From positions 123,689,897 through 123,753,896 of the forward strand of contig NC_057866.1 of assembly GCF_019393635.1 (NCBI RefSeq): a stretch of 64,000 nucleotides of DNA. Direction: 5' to 3'. The DNA comes from Dromiciops gliroides (lineage: Eukaryota; Chordata; Mammalia; Microbiotheria; Microbiotheriidae). Both the position numbers and the translations under genes were made by a program. Positions 11,166 to 22,784 of this stretch are shown in pieces. Position 1 is the stretch's first letter. The number at the start of each line of letters is the position of its first letter. The notes beneath the pieces are model-generated. The model did not search any database. It saw nothing but the letters and a program-made list of their open reading frames with translations, and had not been told where the DNA came from.

Positions 11166-12005
11166 ATGCCATATTATCACTCACCACTGTGGATGAAGAT
11201 GAAAGGCCTTTTCTGTCCAAGAACCAGTGGGCTGAGGAATGTCAGGTACATCGAGGCATGGACATCCCCATAAAGCATCCAGTTGCAAAGAAGGCTCAAT
11301 AGGGTGGAGATGGGCAAAGTGGAGCATAAGCAGCCTGCTCAGGCCCAGAGAGTCATGCTGTATCCGTGCCAAAAATAGAATTCTCTCCCTCAAACCCCCG
11401 CCGGAACCACTAAACTGCACAATTATGGTCACATTGGCAGAACACATACAGCAAGGGGAGCAATGGCTTTTGTTGTTCATGTAGGGCTAAAGGAGAACAG
11501 TGGCACTGGTTAACAGCCGACCTCCCCCAGTGAATGGCTTTCACTCCTCTGAAGGTTATCCCTCTTACGCAGCAACGTCATTCTGCTTCTGAATGGTACA
11601 ACAGACATATTATGTAACAATGGTGGGACAAGTGAAAAACAACCAGAAAACGAGGGAGCACTATTTTCCTTTTTCTGCTCTGAGTTTTGAGTCCTATGCT
11701 GCTTCACTTTCTGGCCTAGGGACATCAGGAGCCAGGTGAACATATAACATAGAATATAATTTGCTCAAATTATATTCAAGTACTTAATTGCTTGAGACAA
11801 GTCTAAACAACCCTGGGTTCTTTCACTGAGCTTTGATGAGATCAAAGAACTAACACAAGCATGTCTCAAATGATAGGACAATATAAGCCCCTTCACTGTG
11901 TGTGGTTTTTTTTATTACCTGCACAGCTCTAGAGTCAGGCCTAGAAATCTGGGGCTGAGAAAGATGAAAAAGAAAAAAACATTGACTTCAGGAGCTCTAC
12001 CAAGC
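11166..12005. other. Unique intergenic DNA, no gene seen
   Basis: Overlapping short open frames at 11181-11484 on both strands match nothing I recognise. No repeat identified. Confidence 0.5.
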
Positions 12006-12460
12006 CTGGACTTCCCCTCCTCTGCTGCTGATGCTGTTTTCATCTCCGTCTCCCATTTGACTCCCTTGTTCCAGTTTTTCTGCACCTGTCCCTTTCATTC
12101 TCCTCCTGAACTCTCTACAATCCCACTTAACCCTGCTCCCTCTCCACATGTTCACCTAACCCTCCCCACACCCCTCCCCCACCCTGCCTTTCCTTTAGCT
12201 CTTTCACCTATATTTTGTTGGTCAGTTCATTCAGTCAACAGCTATCTGTGCCTGGGGAGAGATTCTGGGCTCACGCTTTTCCCACTCTTTTTAGTCTTCT
12301 TGACTTTTGACACTATTGCCTTCCAAGATTTTGGCAACATAACTTGGTCTTGGTTTTCTTGCTATGTCTCTGATCTCTCCTTTAAAGGCTCTTCTTTTTC
12401 TTGACCCCCTAAATGTGGGGGATCCTAGACTTTCTTCAATCATGCTTTCTCCTTACAATC
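12006..12460 (+). repeat. L2 LINE, left part
   Basis: Sense L2 body: the cttttgacactattgcc, 'tctgatctctcctttaaaggctc', 'cccctaaatgtgggggatcct' series follows the L2 order. L2 text resumes at about 13,060, so something has been inserted between. The 168-codon frame at 11,898-12,404 is incidental L2 text. Confidence 0.6.
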
Positions 12461-12485
12461 TTAGTATCATCTGAGATGATACTAA
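12461..12485. repeat. 25-bp perfect palindrome (hairpin)
   Basis: Arms ttagtatcatct and agatgatactaa are exact reverse complements around a single g at 12473. It lies at the left junction where the L2 is interrupted. Confidence 0.85.
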
Positions 12486-13059
12486 CTTCTTTGGATGTTC
12501 TTTCCTAATAGCAGGAAAAGGGAAAGCTTTAGGGACATACCCTGAGATAGGAGGCTAGTTAACCTAGTTGGGTAGCTATTTCCCACCGGCCGCTACTAAT
12601 CTAGTTGGGACCCATTCATGGCAGGAAGGCTGGAAAGTCCCTGCTATAGTAGTCTCAGACTTGATTGACATTCCACTGGTCTATAAGTCAACACACTTAT
12701 CTGACCAGCTATGCTAATGTGAATGTGACAGGGGGCTATGTCCCACTGAACCAACGCTTTATCTTTGCTGAATAGTCTTTCCATGCTATTGTTGAGTAAT
12801 CTTTTGTTAAAGACTACATGGCCTATGAGTGGATTATTTCATTCTAATCCTGGGTCTGAACCACAAAATTGGCCTGAGTCAGGCTTGGCCCAGAACACTT
12901 CCTCAATCACATAAAATGATGACATTTATTCATTGTGATTCTGACCAGGAAGAATGTTTCCTGGTTTCATACACTTACACAAAGGGTCAGGTGAAGAATA
13001 CTTTTCAGAGGCATCTCAGCTGGAAGGCTCCACTGCTGACAATTATTAATAGGTGGACA
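12486..13059. other. Unassigned ~0.6-kb insert in the L2
   Basis: The L2 text stops near 12,460 and resumes near 13,060. The block between does not read as L2, SINE or L1. It might be an old solo LTR or a non-autonomous DNA element, but I see no convincing terminal motif or TSD, so I leave it unnamed. It is a fossil by any reading. Confidence 0.35.
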
Positions 13060-13255
13060 TGCTGATGTCATCAACTCTGGCCTCTAGACAGATGACCTCC
13101 TAAATGGTATATGCAATATTGAACTTTCTCTCAAGCTCTGGTCTCCTGTTTCCAATTATTCATTGGATATTTGCACTTAAGTGTCCTGCCAGTTACTCAA
13201 ATACAACTTGCATGAAACTGAACCCATTCTGGCAAGAACAAAATAAATGCAGATA
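13060..13255 (+). repeat. L2 LINE, right part
   Basis: cctctagacagatgacctcc, 'ctctcaagctctggtctcctg', 'catgaaactgaacccattct' follow the L2 order that the left part (12,006-12,460) breaks off from. Confidence 0.55.
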
Positions 13256-13330
13256 GATACCAAAGGAAGCTGTTGATGGGTGAAAAAAAAAGCCAACCAA
13301 ACAACTTTGCATCAAAAGTCTCTGAACAGG

Positions 13331-13471
13331 GGGCAGCTAGGTGTCGCAGTGGATAAAGCACTGGCTCTGGATTCAGGAGTACCTGAGTTCAAATCCAGCC
13401 TCAGACACTTGACACTTACTAGCTGTGTGACCCTGGGCAAGTCACTTAATCCTCATTGCCCCATAAAAAAA
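13331..13471 (+). repeat. WSINE1-type SINE with perfect 15-bp TSD
   Basis: Sense copy. The TSD aagtctctgaacagg lies at 13316-13330 and 13472-13486. Short A tail. Few substitutions against the other copies, so a relatively young insertion. Confidence 0.94.
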
Positions 13472-13559
13472 AAGTCTCTGAACAGGGCCTGATATCCAAG
13501 CAATACAGAGAATTAACATACATACACACACACATCATAATATATAAATGGTCTAAGGC

Positions 13560-14735
13560 TATAAACAGCTCTCAAAAGAATTGCAAACTATTAACAACTG
13601 CATATCAAAAGATTGCTCCAAATTACTAATAACAAGAGAAATGCACATCAAAATAATTAAGGTTTTGCCTCACACACAGCAAATTGTCAAAGATGACAAA
13701 AGATGTCGGAGGGACTAAAGGAAGATGAGAACACTATTCACTGTTAGAGGAGCTATATATTGGAAAGACATTTGGAATTATGTTGAAAAAGTGACTAAAA
13801 TGTCCCTACCCTCTGCCAGAGATCCCACTGCTGGGCATATAGACCAAGGAGGTCAAAGGCAAAAGGAAAGCTCCATAATCCACTGAAATATTAAAGCATC
13901 ACCTTTTTTTTTTTTATGGGAGTAAAGAGCTAGAGACAAAGTAGATGTTAATCAAATAGTTAATGGTTAAACAAATTGTGGTATATAAATATTAAGGAAT
14001 ATGAATGTCCTATAAGAACAATGAATATGTAGACGATATAATAGGAAGAATTATATGAACAGAATGAAGTAAACAGCACCAGGAAAATAATAGGTACAAT
14101 GACAACAATTTGAACGGAAAGAACAAAAAAAGAAATCTGAATACTGGCCTGGAGAAGAGTTGAGGAAATTCCTTTCTTTGCAGAGGTGGGTGATGATGGT
14201 GCAGATTATCACATATATTGTCAGACTCCACTGACATGTTTGATGATTTTACTGAACTGCCTAGTTTTTAAATTTCTTTTTAAAAATTCTTGGTTATGAG
14301 AGAATTCTGAAGGACTCATGATGACAAATGCTATCCACCTCCAGAAAGAGAACTAATGAACTCTGAGTGATTGAAATGTATTTTTAACTTTCTTTACTTT
14401 TCTTTAATTTTTTTTTGCAAAATGGAAATATGTTTTGCATGATTTCACATGTATAATTGATATCATATTGCTTGCCTTCTCAATGGGTGGGGGTTGGGAT
14501 AGAGGGAAGAAGATAACTTGGTACTCAAAATTTTAAAAAATTATGAATGTCAAAAATAAATAACAATTTTTTTTTGTGGGACAATGAGAGTTAAGTGACT
14601 TTCCCAGGGTCACATAGCTATTAAGTGTCAAGTGTCTGAGGCCAGATTTGAACTCAGGTCCTCCTGAATCCAGGGCCAGTGCTTTATCCACTGCGCCACT
14701 CAGCTGCCCCCCAATAAATAACAATTTAAAATTTA
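13560..14735 (+). repeat. Old L1 3' end, with a SINE in its tail
   Basis: gagaaatgcacatcaaaataatt, 'ggttttgcctcacacac', 'ttggaaagacatttggaattatg', 'gatcccactgctgggcatatag', 'aaggaatatgaatgtcctataag', then 'ctgaaggactcatgatgac', 'atgttttgcatgatttcac', 'gcttgccttctcaatggg' and an AATAAA-containing tail. This is the marsupial L1 3' order with many substitutions. The SINE at 14570-14712 sits in the tail. Confidence 0.75.
14570..14712 (-). repeat. WSINE1-type SINE with perfect TSD
   Basis: Antisense copy. The TSD aataaataacaattt is at 14555-14569 and 14713-14727, inside an L1 tail. Confidence 0.93.
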
Positions 14736-14783
14736 AAAACTACAAAAAATTCTTGGTTATAAGAGATGACTTCCTAGGTAGAG

Positions 14784-14785
<2 letters not shown>

Positions 14786-14822
<37 letters not shown>
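14786..14822. repeat. (GT)n microsatellite
   Basis: Uninterrupted gt dinucleotide run of about 18 units. Confidence 0.97.
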
Positions 14823-14824
<2 letters not shown>

Positions 14825-14983
14825 TGAGTGGGTTAGTATAGGATATATTCAGTAATGAAAGTGTTTTAAAAATAAGCACCATCCATTAAAAAGAATTAGA
14901 GTCAATCATGAAAGACCAAAAATATCAATCCCTGAACTCTTCATCTTTCTTTTCTAATTATTTAATTAAAAATGTATGGATAT

Positions 14984-15101
14984 TAAAAAGCACTGGTCCT
15001 GGATTCAGGAGGACCTGAGTTCAAATCTGGCCTCGGACACTTAACACTAGCTGTGTGACCTTGGGCAAGTCACTAAACCCCCATTGCCCCGCAAAAAAAA
15101 A
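14984..15101 (+). repeat. 5'-truncated WSINE1-type SINE
   Basis: It begins inside the head (aaagcactggtcctggattc) and runs through the core to an A tail. The direct repeat aatgtatggata flanks it (about 14969 and 15101), so this is a truncated insertion rather than later loss. Confidence 0.85.
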
Positions 15102-15469
15102 AATGTATGGATAAAACAAGCATTTCCATAAAAAAGATGATTGTACATGAAACTGAAAATCTATTATGTATAACTTGCTATTCCTTTAAAATAGATGTTA
15201 AAGTTATCATGTAAATTTCTTCCCCCACCCTGCATCACCTTTCCATTCTCCCTCCCTCCAAAGTAACTCTTTCATGGGTCAAATTTTCCCAGGTTTGTGT
15301 GGAAAGAGTTTCTAGTCAAGGAAGGTGTGTTTGATTTGACAAGTGATGGTGGTAGTTATGCTGAAGCCCAGTGGAGGTGTGTGGGCTAGCACGAAGCTTC
15401 TGTGGCTTCTTGTTTTCGTGGGGCTTCCATAGACAGATAGACAAATTAATTAGAGGTTGATGCCGGAGC

Positions 15470-15470
<1 letters not shown>

Positions 15471-15503
<33 letters not shown>

Positions 15504-15510
15504 CGCGCGC
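15471..15510. repeat. (GT)n(GC)n alternating tract
   Basis: About 12 gt units run directly into about 8 gc units: 40 bp of strictly alternating purine and pyrimidine. Confidence 0.96.
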
Positions 15511-15569
15511 TCGCGTGAGCTCAAGGGCACACAACTGCATTCATCCTCTGGTGGGATTAACCTGAAGAA

Positions 15570-15715
15570 CCTTTATTTCCGGACCTTTCCATCTAACTCT
15601 CACTTGTCTCCCCAATTAGAAAATTAGTTCCTTGGGAGCAGGGACTTTCATCCTGTTCTCTTTGTATCCTCGTGCTTAACTTTGCACAAAGTAAGCACTA
15701 GTAACGCAACTACAG
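15570..15715 (+). repeat. L2 LINE 3' end
   Basis: aaattagttccttgggagcagggactttcatc then tttgtatcctcgtgcttaac and aagtaagcact follow the L2 terminal sequence. Confidence 0.65.
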
Positions 15716-15744
15716 TATACATAGTTATGTAACGAGTGCACTAG

Positions 15745-15910
15745 AGAATTACAGAATGAGGTACAATGTGAGGGAGAACGAGTTATTATATTCCCATTTT
15801 TTGGGATGAGAAAATAGGTTCAAGAGGTTGTGTGAGTTGTCCAAAGTCACAGTTGTATAAGTAGAAAAAGCCAGGATTTGAACAAAGTATTCGGACTTCA
15901 AGTCCATGGC
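15745..15910 (-). repeat. MIR-family fragment
   Basis: Antisense: attatattcccattttttgggatgagaaaatagg, then gttgtccaaagtcaca and gccaggatttgaac. Diverged. Confidence 0.6.
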
Positions 15911-16339
15911 TATTTCCAATATCCCATGCTCCTTATTCCTTAGGTGGTGTCCATAGTATGGTGCCATGCCAAGGAGTGTGTGATAAAACATCCATATAGT
16001 GGGAAGATGGTAACCATCCCATTCCCTCCCTAATAACCAATCATGGGGCTTGTTTCCAATACAACCATCTTCCCATCCTTCCTGCTTACTGGGTATGCCC
16101 CACCCCAGGGAAGTTATAACTGGGGCACCCAAAGTAGCAACTGTGCAGGCACTATTGGGAAAATCTTACCCATCCCCAGCAAACCTACTTCCTGTCCCCA
16201 CCCCCATCACCTCACACTTCCATTAGCATTCCCCTCCCTCAGGTTCTGTGTTCTGAGTCAGGGATGTGGGGGAAACCCCACCCCTACTTTCATTTTAGCT
16301 GGGATAGTGAGTAGCACAAGATTAGCAGACATGAATGGG

Positions 16340-17140
16340 TTGCAATATGGACCAGAGAGCTCATCACGTTTGATCTACTCCCAAAGCCACCCCTCTTCCA
16401 AACTTCTCTATATCTGTACAGGGCACAATTTTCCTTGTAATCATCTACATTTACAACCTCTGTATTATCCTCAACTCCTCATTTTCACTCACTAGACATT
16501 TCTGAGAAGTTGCCAAATATCGTCATCTCTATCTGTCTCTCATATTCAACTACTACCCTCTACTCATATAGCTACCACCCTGGTTCACCTCTCACCTGTT
16601 TTTTGCTTTTGCTGTTGTTCAGTTGTGTCTGACTCTTCATGACCCCATTTGAGGTATTCTTGGCAAAGGTACTGGAGTGGTTTGCCATTTCCTTCTCCAA
16701 CTCATTTGACAGATGAGGGAATTGAGGCAAATTGGGTTAAATGACTTGCCCAGGGTCACGCAACTAGCAAATGTCTGATGCTGGATTTGAACTCAAGAAT
16801 GTGAGTCCTCCTGACTCCAGGTCTGGTACTCTATTCACTTTACCACCTAGCTGCCCTGGCAATGGCCTCTTAATTGTTGTCCTGATTCAATTGTCTCCCC
16901 ACTCCAATCCATTTATCCTCCATTCATCTGCCAAAATGATTTTCTTAAAGCTCAGATCTGACCATGTTATTCCCCTACTCAATAAATCAGTCTGACTGTT
17001 GTCTCTAGGGTCAAATAGAAACTCCTCCATCGGCAAATGAAGCTGTTCATGACCTGGCCCCATCTTACCTTACCAGGATCCTACCTTTCCTTCCTTGTAC
17101 TCTAGAGTTCAGCCAAACTGCCTTCTGGGTATCTCTCAAA
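16340..17140 (+). repeat. L2 LINE 3' region, split by MAR1
   Basis: ctccccactccaatccatttatcc, 'tcttaaagctcagatctgacc', 'catgacctggccccatcttacc', 'gttcagccaaactgccttctgg' are L2 landmarks after the SINE. Matching pyrimidine-rich L2 text precedes it. The 150-codon frame at 16,043-16,495 is incidental. Confidence 0.7.
16604..16857 (-). repeat. MAR1-type CORE-SINE inside L2
   Basis: gttgttcagttgtgtctgact, 'catgaccccatttgaggt', 'ctggagtggtttgccatttcc', then the CORE and the tagctgccc head. Full-length antisense copy. Confidence 0.88.
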
Positions 17141-17415
17141 CTCATGTAAAAACACAAATAAGATATCCCAAAAGAAACAGAAAATTAAGGCATGGTACCA
17201 TCTAATAAACAGAAAAACACAAAGAAAGAGGAATGAATTCATGTAAAAACATTCCTACTGAGCTGTCACCAGAGACAGTTCACATTTGCTTGTTCTTGCA
17301 CTGGATATGATGAATATCTAGACATGGAGCAACATGACGCTTGCTAAAAAAAAAAAAAGGAAAAAAAAAGCTTTTCTGTTCATTGACTATTATGTATCTG
17401 CTTTGTGTATCTTTC

Positions 17416-17575
17416 TTTTTTTGTTTGTTTGTTTGTTTGCAGGGCAATGAGGGTTAAGTGACTTGCCCAGGGTCACACAGCTAGTAAGTGTCAAGTGTCT
17501 GAGGCTGGATTTGAACTCAGGTCCTCCTGAATCCAGGGCCTGTGCTTTATCCACTGAGCCACCTAGCTGCCCCCT
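17416..17575 (-). repeat. WSINE1-type SINE with 17-bp TSD
   Basis: Antisense copy with (GTTT)n tail. The perfect TSD tgctttgtgtatctttc is at 17399-17415 and 17576-17592. Confidence 0.94.
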
Positions 17576-17771
17576 TGCTTTGTGTATCTTTCAATAAAAA
17601 AGTATCTGAAAAAAAGTTCACCTCCTTGTCTAGTTACATTAATCAAATCAACTGAATAACCAATTAATAACAAATAATTATTTTCAAGTCCTCTCTATCC
17701 CTTGAGATGTGCACAAAGATTTTCTGAAAATAATGAAGCACACTCAGTCACATTACTATCACTAGAAAATA

Positions 17772-17915
17772 TTTTTTGGGGGTGGGGCAATGAGGGTTAA
17801 GTGACTTGCTCAAGACCACACAGCTAGTAAGCGTCAAGTGTCTGAGGCTGGATTTGAACTCAGGTCATCCTGAATCCAGGGCCAGTGTTCTATCCACTGT
17901 GCCACCTAGATGCCC
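17772..17915 (-). repeat. WSINE1-type SINE
   Basis: Antisense copy; the short TSD gaaaatatt is seen on both sides. Confidence 0.9.
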
Positions 17916-18229
17916 TTGAAAATATTATTTTTAAATGTAATATGATAGTTATATTATTAATAATATTTTAGTGAGAGAAAAGGGAGTTTTGTACCATTAA
18001 TAAATGAAATTTAAAATATTTTCTCATTAAAAATTTGCTTTATATGTGATTTTAAAATTTTTTATATGCGATTTAATATACAGGATATACCAGGGCAGTA
18101 ACACATATTTATAAATTAATTTATACTTGATTTAGTAAACAAGTACATTACAAATAAATTTAAATATTGGTGTATATACTTATTTTGAAAATATTTGGAG
18201 CAAATGATCAAAAAGGTTTGGAGACACTG

Positions 18230-18345
18230 GTTTAGATGATAAAGTCCAAACTAGTTAGTCTGGCATTCAAGGCCTTCTGTAATCTGGCCCGCATTTATCT
18301 CTCTAACCCTATCTGTTAATACTCCCCAACAGGAATTTTTCACTC
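18230..18345 (+). repeat. L2 LINE fragment
   Basis: gataaagtccaaactagttag, 'ggcattcaaggccttctgtaatctggcc' are L2 3' landmarks. Confidence 0.65.
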
Positions 18346-18546
18346 CAGTTTAAGTAGTATCCTTGAAGAATGAGTGATAGTATTCAAAGGATGCTGAGGA
18401 GAGCGGCTCAAAAGGTATTGAAACTTTTTTTGCATAGCCTGATTTATTTGAAATACTGAACTAATTTGATTAAATTAAATAGAATGCTAACCGAGGTCAG
18501 TTAAGTTTATTGATGTTCATTGTTAGTTTTCTTATACATTGTTTTT

Positions 18547-18697
18547 TTGTTTTGTTTTTTTAGTGAGGCAATTGGGGTTAAGTGACTTGCCCAGGGTCAC
18601 ACAGCTAATAAGTGTTAAGTGTCTGAGGTCAAATTTGAACTCAGGTCCTCCTGACTCCAGGGCTGGTGCTCTATCCACTGCGCCACCTAGCTGCCCC
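18547..18697 (-). repeat. WSINE1-type SINE with perfect TSD
   Basis: Antisense copy of the 'gcaattggggttaag' subtype. The TSD tatacattgttttt is at 18533-18546 and 18698-18711. Confidence 0.93.
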
Positions 18698-18939
18698 TAT
18701 ACATTGTTTTTAATGTGGCATACCATTTCTGGCATACGCCAGCAGGATTCCATTCCCATTCAACTACCCTTCATCTTTCTGTTCTCCTTATTCATTCCCA
18801 CTCTTTCCTGCTCCTGTCCTCCTATCTGTGAGCTGGGTCTTTGAGTAGCCGAACCACTGAGAAACTCTCAGGGGCAGTGCCTATAAAAGAATTCAACATG
18901 CTACTCAGATCAGTCTTAGTGTTTTTGAGACTTCAAATT

Positions 18940-19062
18940 CTTCCATTAGAATTTGAGTTTGGGGAGAGGCAGGATTGTTTCATTCTTTGTACTTGTCTAC
19001 TCAGTGCCTAGCTTAGTGCCTGGCAAATAGCAGGGGCTTCATAAATGCTTGCTGATCGATTG
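18940..19062 (+). repeat. L2 LINE 3' end
   Basis: gtacttgtctactcagtgcc, 'agtgcctggcaaatagcagg', 'cataaatgcttgctga' follow the L2 terminus. Confidence 0.7.
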
Positions 19063-20760
19063 CCCAAGGCCACATGGGGATTTCAGATGTGTCCAACTAT
19101 GCCGTGCATATACCATCCCAAAGAACACTAGCCAGTCTCTTGCCTGGGAGCAAGTCCAGGAAAGTGCCTTCAGTATTGGCTCTACCACACAAGAAAGCCT
19201 TCCTCATTTCTCTCTAGGCTCTGCTAGAATAGAATTTGTATTAAGACTGAATCCTGTGTTGGGAATATACCACTTCCTAACAGCAGGATCAAAATAATAA
19301 CTGTGGTTGGAGATAACCCACTCTTTGCTGTTGTACAACATGAGATAGATATTCTACACATGTCTATTAATATCTTGGAATTATATTATATGTCTTAATG
19401 AATTCTTTATCTGTCACTGTCAACATGGGAGCAGAAGGACATTTCTTTTTGCAAGAAAATATAGGATTTAAACATTTTAAATTGGTTAAGATCAACCTCA
19501 ATGAACACAGGAGTTTTCCTACTTAGATCCCATTTGGAGAGGATAGATTTACAGTAATTCCAGATGCATTATTAATGGGCTTCACACTCTATTCCCAGTA
19601 GAGATGCCCTAGCATACCAACCTTTGTGTTTTTGGTGCTTGGAATGTACAACTTCTCCGGGAACTGCATTCTCCTAAGTGTTACTTCTATTTTGGGGATG
19701 CTTATTCTTTATATAGAAACCAGTTCCCTTGTCAAACTAAATGATTATGTGAGTCATTTTTCTGTTTCCTAAATGGCTGAAGGGAATTTTTCTTGACTGT
19801 TATCCTTTTTAAAAAAATTATAATCACAGATATGTTGACTGAATGCAAATACTTTAGTGAGAATCCAAAGTTGTCCATCATATGTGAAGCAATGGCAAAT
19901 GACATTTTGTTGTTGGAAAGCAAATTTTATAAATGCTTTGGAAGTTGCCACAACTCCATTTGCCTCTCTGCCAACAGGGCCACTGGTATGCCTTTGTTAA
20001 CTTTTGATTGCAACCCTGGATTCCACAATACATATTTTGAACCTGGGTGTGAACCTAGAAATCTGGAATGGCAAAATAGTATGAATGGGAAATGGTCCAC
20101 AAATAATTAGCATCCAGGCAAAATCTGACTTTTTCTATCCCTAAGATGACCATCTAAAGCAAAGCAGATGGGCCCCATACCAGAACATTTTGTTCCTTCC
20201 TCCCTCGGTCATACAGGGAGCTGGAAATAGAGAATTCTGGCCCCAGGTTCTGGTGCAGAAAATGAAATTTGTCAGCTCCTTAACTAACCAATGACCTTCT
20301 TGTCAACTTTTAGGGTGGTGCTGGGAAGTGTCCTGCACATTCCAGGAGGGAGAGATCTAAGGTCCTATTTCTAACATCATGAAATTTGAAGTAGCGGAGA
20401 GGTCACGAAGTATGTCATTCATTTTGCTAATGAGGAAAGGAAGCCCAGATGGGTGACAGGTAGGAAGTTACAGGGCTCTGAGTGAAGCCCAGTCCTCTGA
20501 CTTCACATTTAGAGCCTGGCTTTAACGCGGCTGACCACGGAGGCTGCTGCCACTGCTCTTCTCTTTTAACCTGATGGTCCAAGCATTGCCAATAAGGCAT
20601 TTGGCATTATCGCCAAAAGTTCATCCTGCTGCATTCCTTCACAGTCCCTTGACATGGGAACAAGAACTGCATAGTCCTCTAGAGCTTGATGTTTTGGGGG
20701 CAAAGGAAATTTCCCTGTGTGTAAAAACAGAGTCCCAAAGCTTTCCTTAAAATGGCTCGT
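19063..20760. other. Unique intergenic DNA, no gene seen
   Basis: No recognisable exon or strong repeat. 20,370-20,520 has a weak MIR-like stretch (ctaatgaggaaaggaagcccag). The open frame at 19,793-20,110 has no known relative. Confidence 0.5.
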
Positions 20761-20778
20761 GCTGGGGGCGGGAGGGGG

Positions 20779-20968
20779 GGGGCAGCTAGGTGGCACAGTG
20801 GATAAAGCACTGGCCCTGGATTCAGGAAGACCTGAGTTCAAATTTAGCCTCAGACACTTGACACTTACTAGCTGTGTGACCCTGGGCAAGTCACTTAACC
20901 CTTATTGCCCTGGAAAAATTAAACAAATAAATGAAAGAATGAATAAATAAACAAATAAATGAATAAAA
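20779..20968 (+). repeat. WSINE1-type SINE
   Basis: Sense copy with a long AAAT-rich tail. ttaaaatggct recurs just before (about 20,747) and just after (about 20,970), consistent with a TSD. Confidence 0.9.
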
Positions 20969-21316
20969 TTTTTAAAATGGCTTGTGGGCTCCCATTTCAG
21001 TATTAGAAGGGGGAGGACTGGGCATATCTGGCCTAACGGGAAATTCAAACTGGACATGTCTATTAATTACCCAACTGGCCCAGATAGTGGAAGCTTTTCC
21101 ATGTCTGTGGAACTGAAATGGTGAATATCTTCTGACCTTTGTAACTAGTCATGCTTCTTTGGAATACAAATGCCTGTAGGACTTGAAGCTGGCAGCCTTA
21201 AGTGCAGAAGGGTCAGATGGTTAAGGCTGTATGATTGAGGAATCTTGTTCTGCTGGGGAAAGTAAGGGGAAGAGGGGGTGGGAGGGAAGAGACACAATTA
21301 AAAATTGATGGGGGTG

Positions 21317-21462
21317 GGGAGCAGGTAGGTGGTGCAGTGGATAAAGCACTGGCCCTGGATTCAGGAGGACCTGAGTTCAAATCCGGCCTCAGACACTTGA
21401 CACTTACTAGCTGTGTAACCCTGGGCAAGTCACCTAACCTTCATTGCCCTGCCCCCCAAAAT
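21317..21462 (+). repeat. WSINE1-type SINE
   Basis: Sense copy with head gagcaggtaggtggtgcag and intact core; short C/A tail. Confidence 0.9.
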
Positions 21463-21928
21463 AAGTGATCACAGCATGTTTGGAAAAGCAATAGAACTCT
21501 CATTCACTGAATAGAGCTCACAATGATGGTTATATTAACAATAGAGTCACTAGTTACTAATGGAGTTTAATATTCTGCAGGGTGTTTGTAATATGTCCAA
21601 CAGGATCACCCCCTTCCCAATCAAAACATATCTGCAGCTTCCTAATAAGTTTCTAATAATGGATAAAGCATGGATTTATTCAAAGATGTCTGTCATCAGA
21701 CTGTTTATGAGAAGAGCATTCCATGTTCTTAGAAAAAAATGACTTGGGCTATTGAAAGAATGAGAGAAAAAGGCATAGAAGAGGTTTTGAATGAAGAGAG
21801 ATTCACTTTCACTTTTGCTTTTTGCCTTCAATTTAAATATATCTTTTTTAAAGGGCAGGGAATAAGGCTTTCCAAGGTAGAAAAGATAAAAATCTCTTTA
21901 TAATGCAAACTAAAAAGAACATTAGCCA

Positions 21929-21931
<3 letters not shown>

Positions 21932-21977
<46 letters not shown>
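21932..21977. repeat. (GT)n microsatellite
   Basis: Uninterrupted gt run of about 23 units. Confidence 0.97.
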
Positions 21978-21978
<1 letters not shown>

Positions 21979-22784
21979 GGGAGAAAAACGTGTACCATTA
22001 TGCTGCTATAGAAACCAGCTAGGGTATGTAGGATGGGAGGGAGGAAAAAAAGGTACATTATGGGCCCATCCCCCATTTCTTGGTGTCAGAGGATGCTATT
22101 TGAAGGAGTAATCATAAGTGTGGGCTTTGTTGTCCAGGTGATCTTTCTGATGGAAAGAAAATTTGTTATTTAATTTCTAGTCTGCCTTCCTTGCTACTTT
22201 AATCCTAAAGATCAGGGCCTGGTGGTTTAGCCCTGGACAGAAAGGTCAAGTTTGCTGGGGACCGGTCGATTGCCTTACTCATGTGCTCAGACCTCCAAAA
22301 CATCTGCCCTAATCCTGACCGTGTTCTACTAAATTAGACCTTTTGCTTTGCTTTACATATGTAACTGCTCAGATGTTCAGAGATTTCTTAGAAGATAAAC
22401 ACCCCCAACATGCTTTGCCTTCCCTTAAGCCAGAGAATGTTTTGAACATTTGGTTCCTAGGGCTTTTATTTCTTTTTCAAATTCAATTTAAAAAACCCAC
22501 ATTACAAATGAACCCCAGCACAGGGAGAAAGGACATAGCTCTTATGTGTAATGTTCTTTCCAGCACTGAATGTTACATTGTATCTCTGTTTCTTATTTCT
22601 TTTATCTGTCCTTTCCAAAATACCATGCATAGCAGATGAACACTGGACCAGGTATTTAAAACTGGCATAACCTCAGGAAGTCATCTAAAATAAGAAACCA
22701 GGCCTAGATTGGCTGTTATGTGACAGACTATTGAAGAGTAGTAATACCCATTGAGTGAGATTTGGGATTGAGTTTTGGAATAAC
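21978..22784. other. Unique intergenic DNA, nothing recognised
   Basis: Includes the 98-codon frame at 22,343-22,639, which resembles no family I know. No repeat named. Confidence 0.5.

Noticed and set aside
11898-12404. 168-codon + strand frame
   Set aside because: It runs over pyrimidine-rich L2 text with no reverse-transcriptase or other protein motif.
13331-13471. SINE heads considered as tRNA genes
   Set aside because: The head is tRNA-derived but does not close a cloverleaf by eye, and it is attached to a CORE body and tail with TSDs.
16043-16495. 150-codon + strand frame
   Set aside because: Partly L2, no recognisable protein, no splice context.
18539-18844. Recurring peptide DLPRVTQLVSVKCL...NSGPPESRAG seen in many frames
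   Set aside because: It is the antisense translation of the WSINE1-type SINE and appears wherever the SINE has that orientation, not a protein family.
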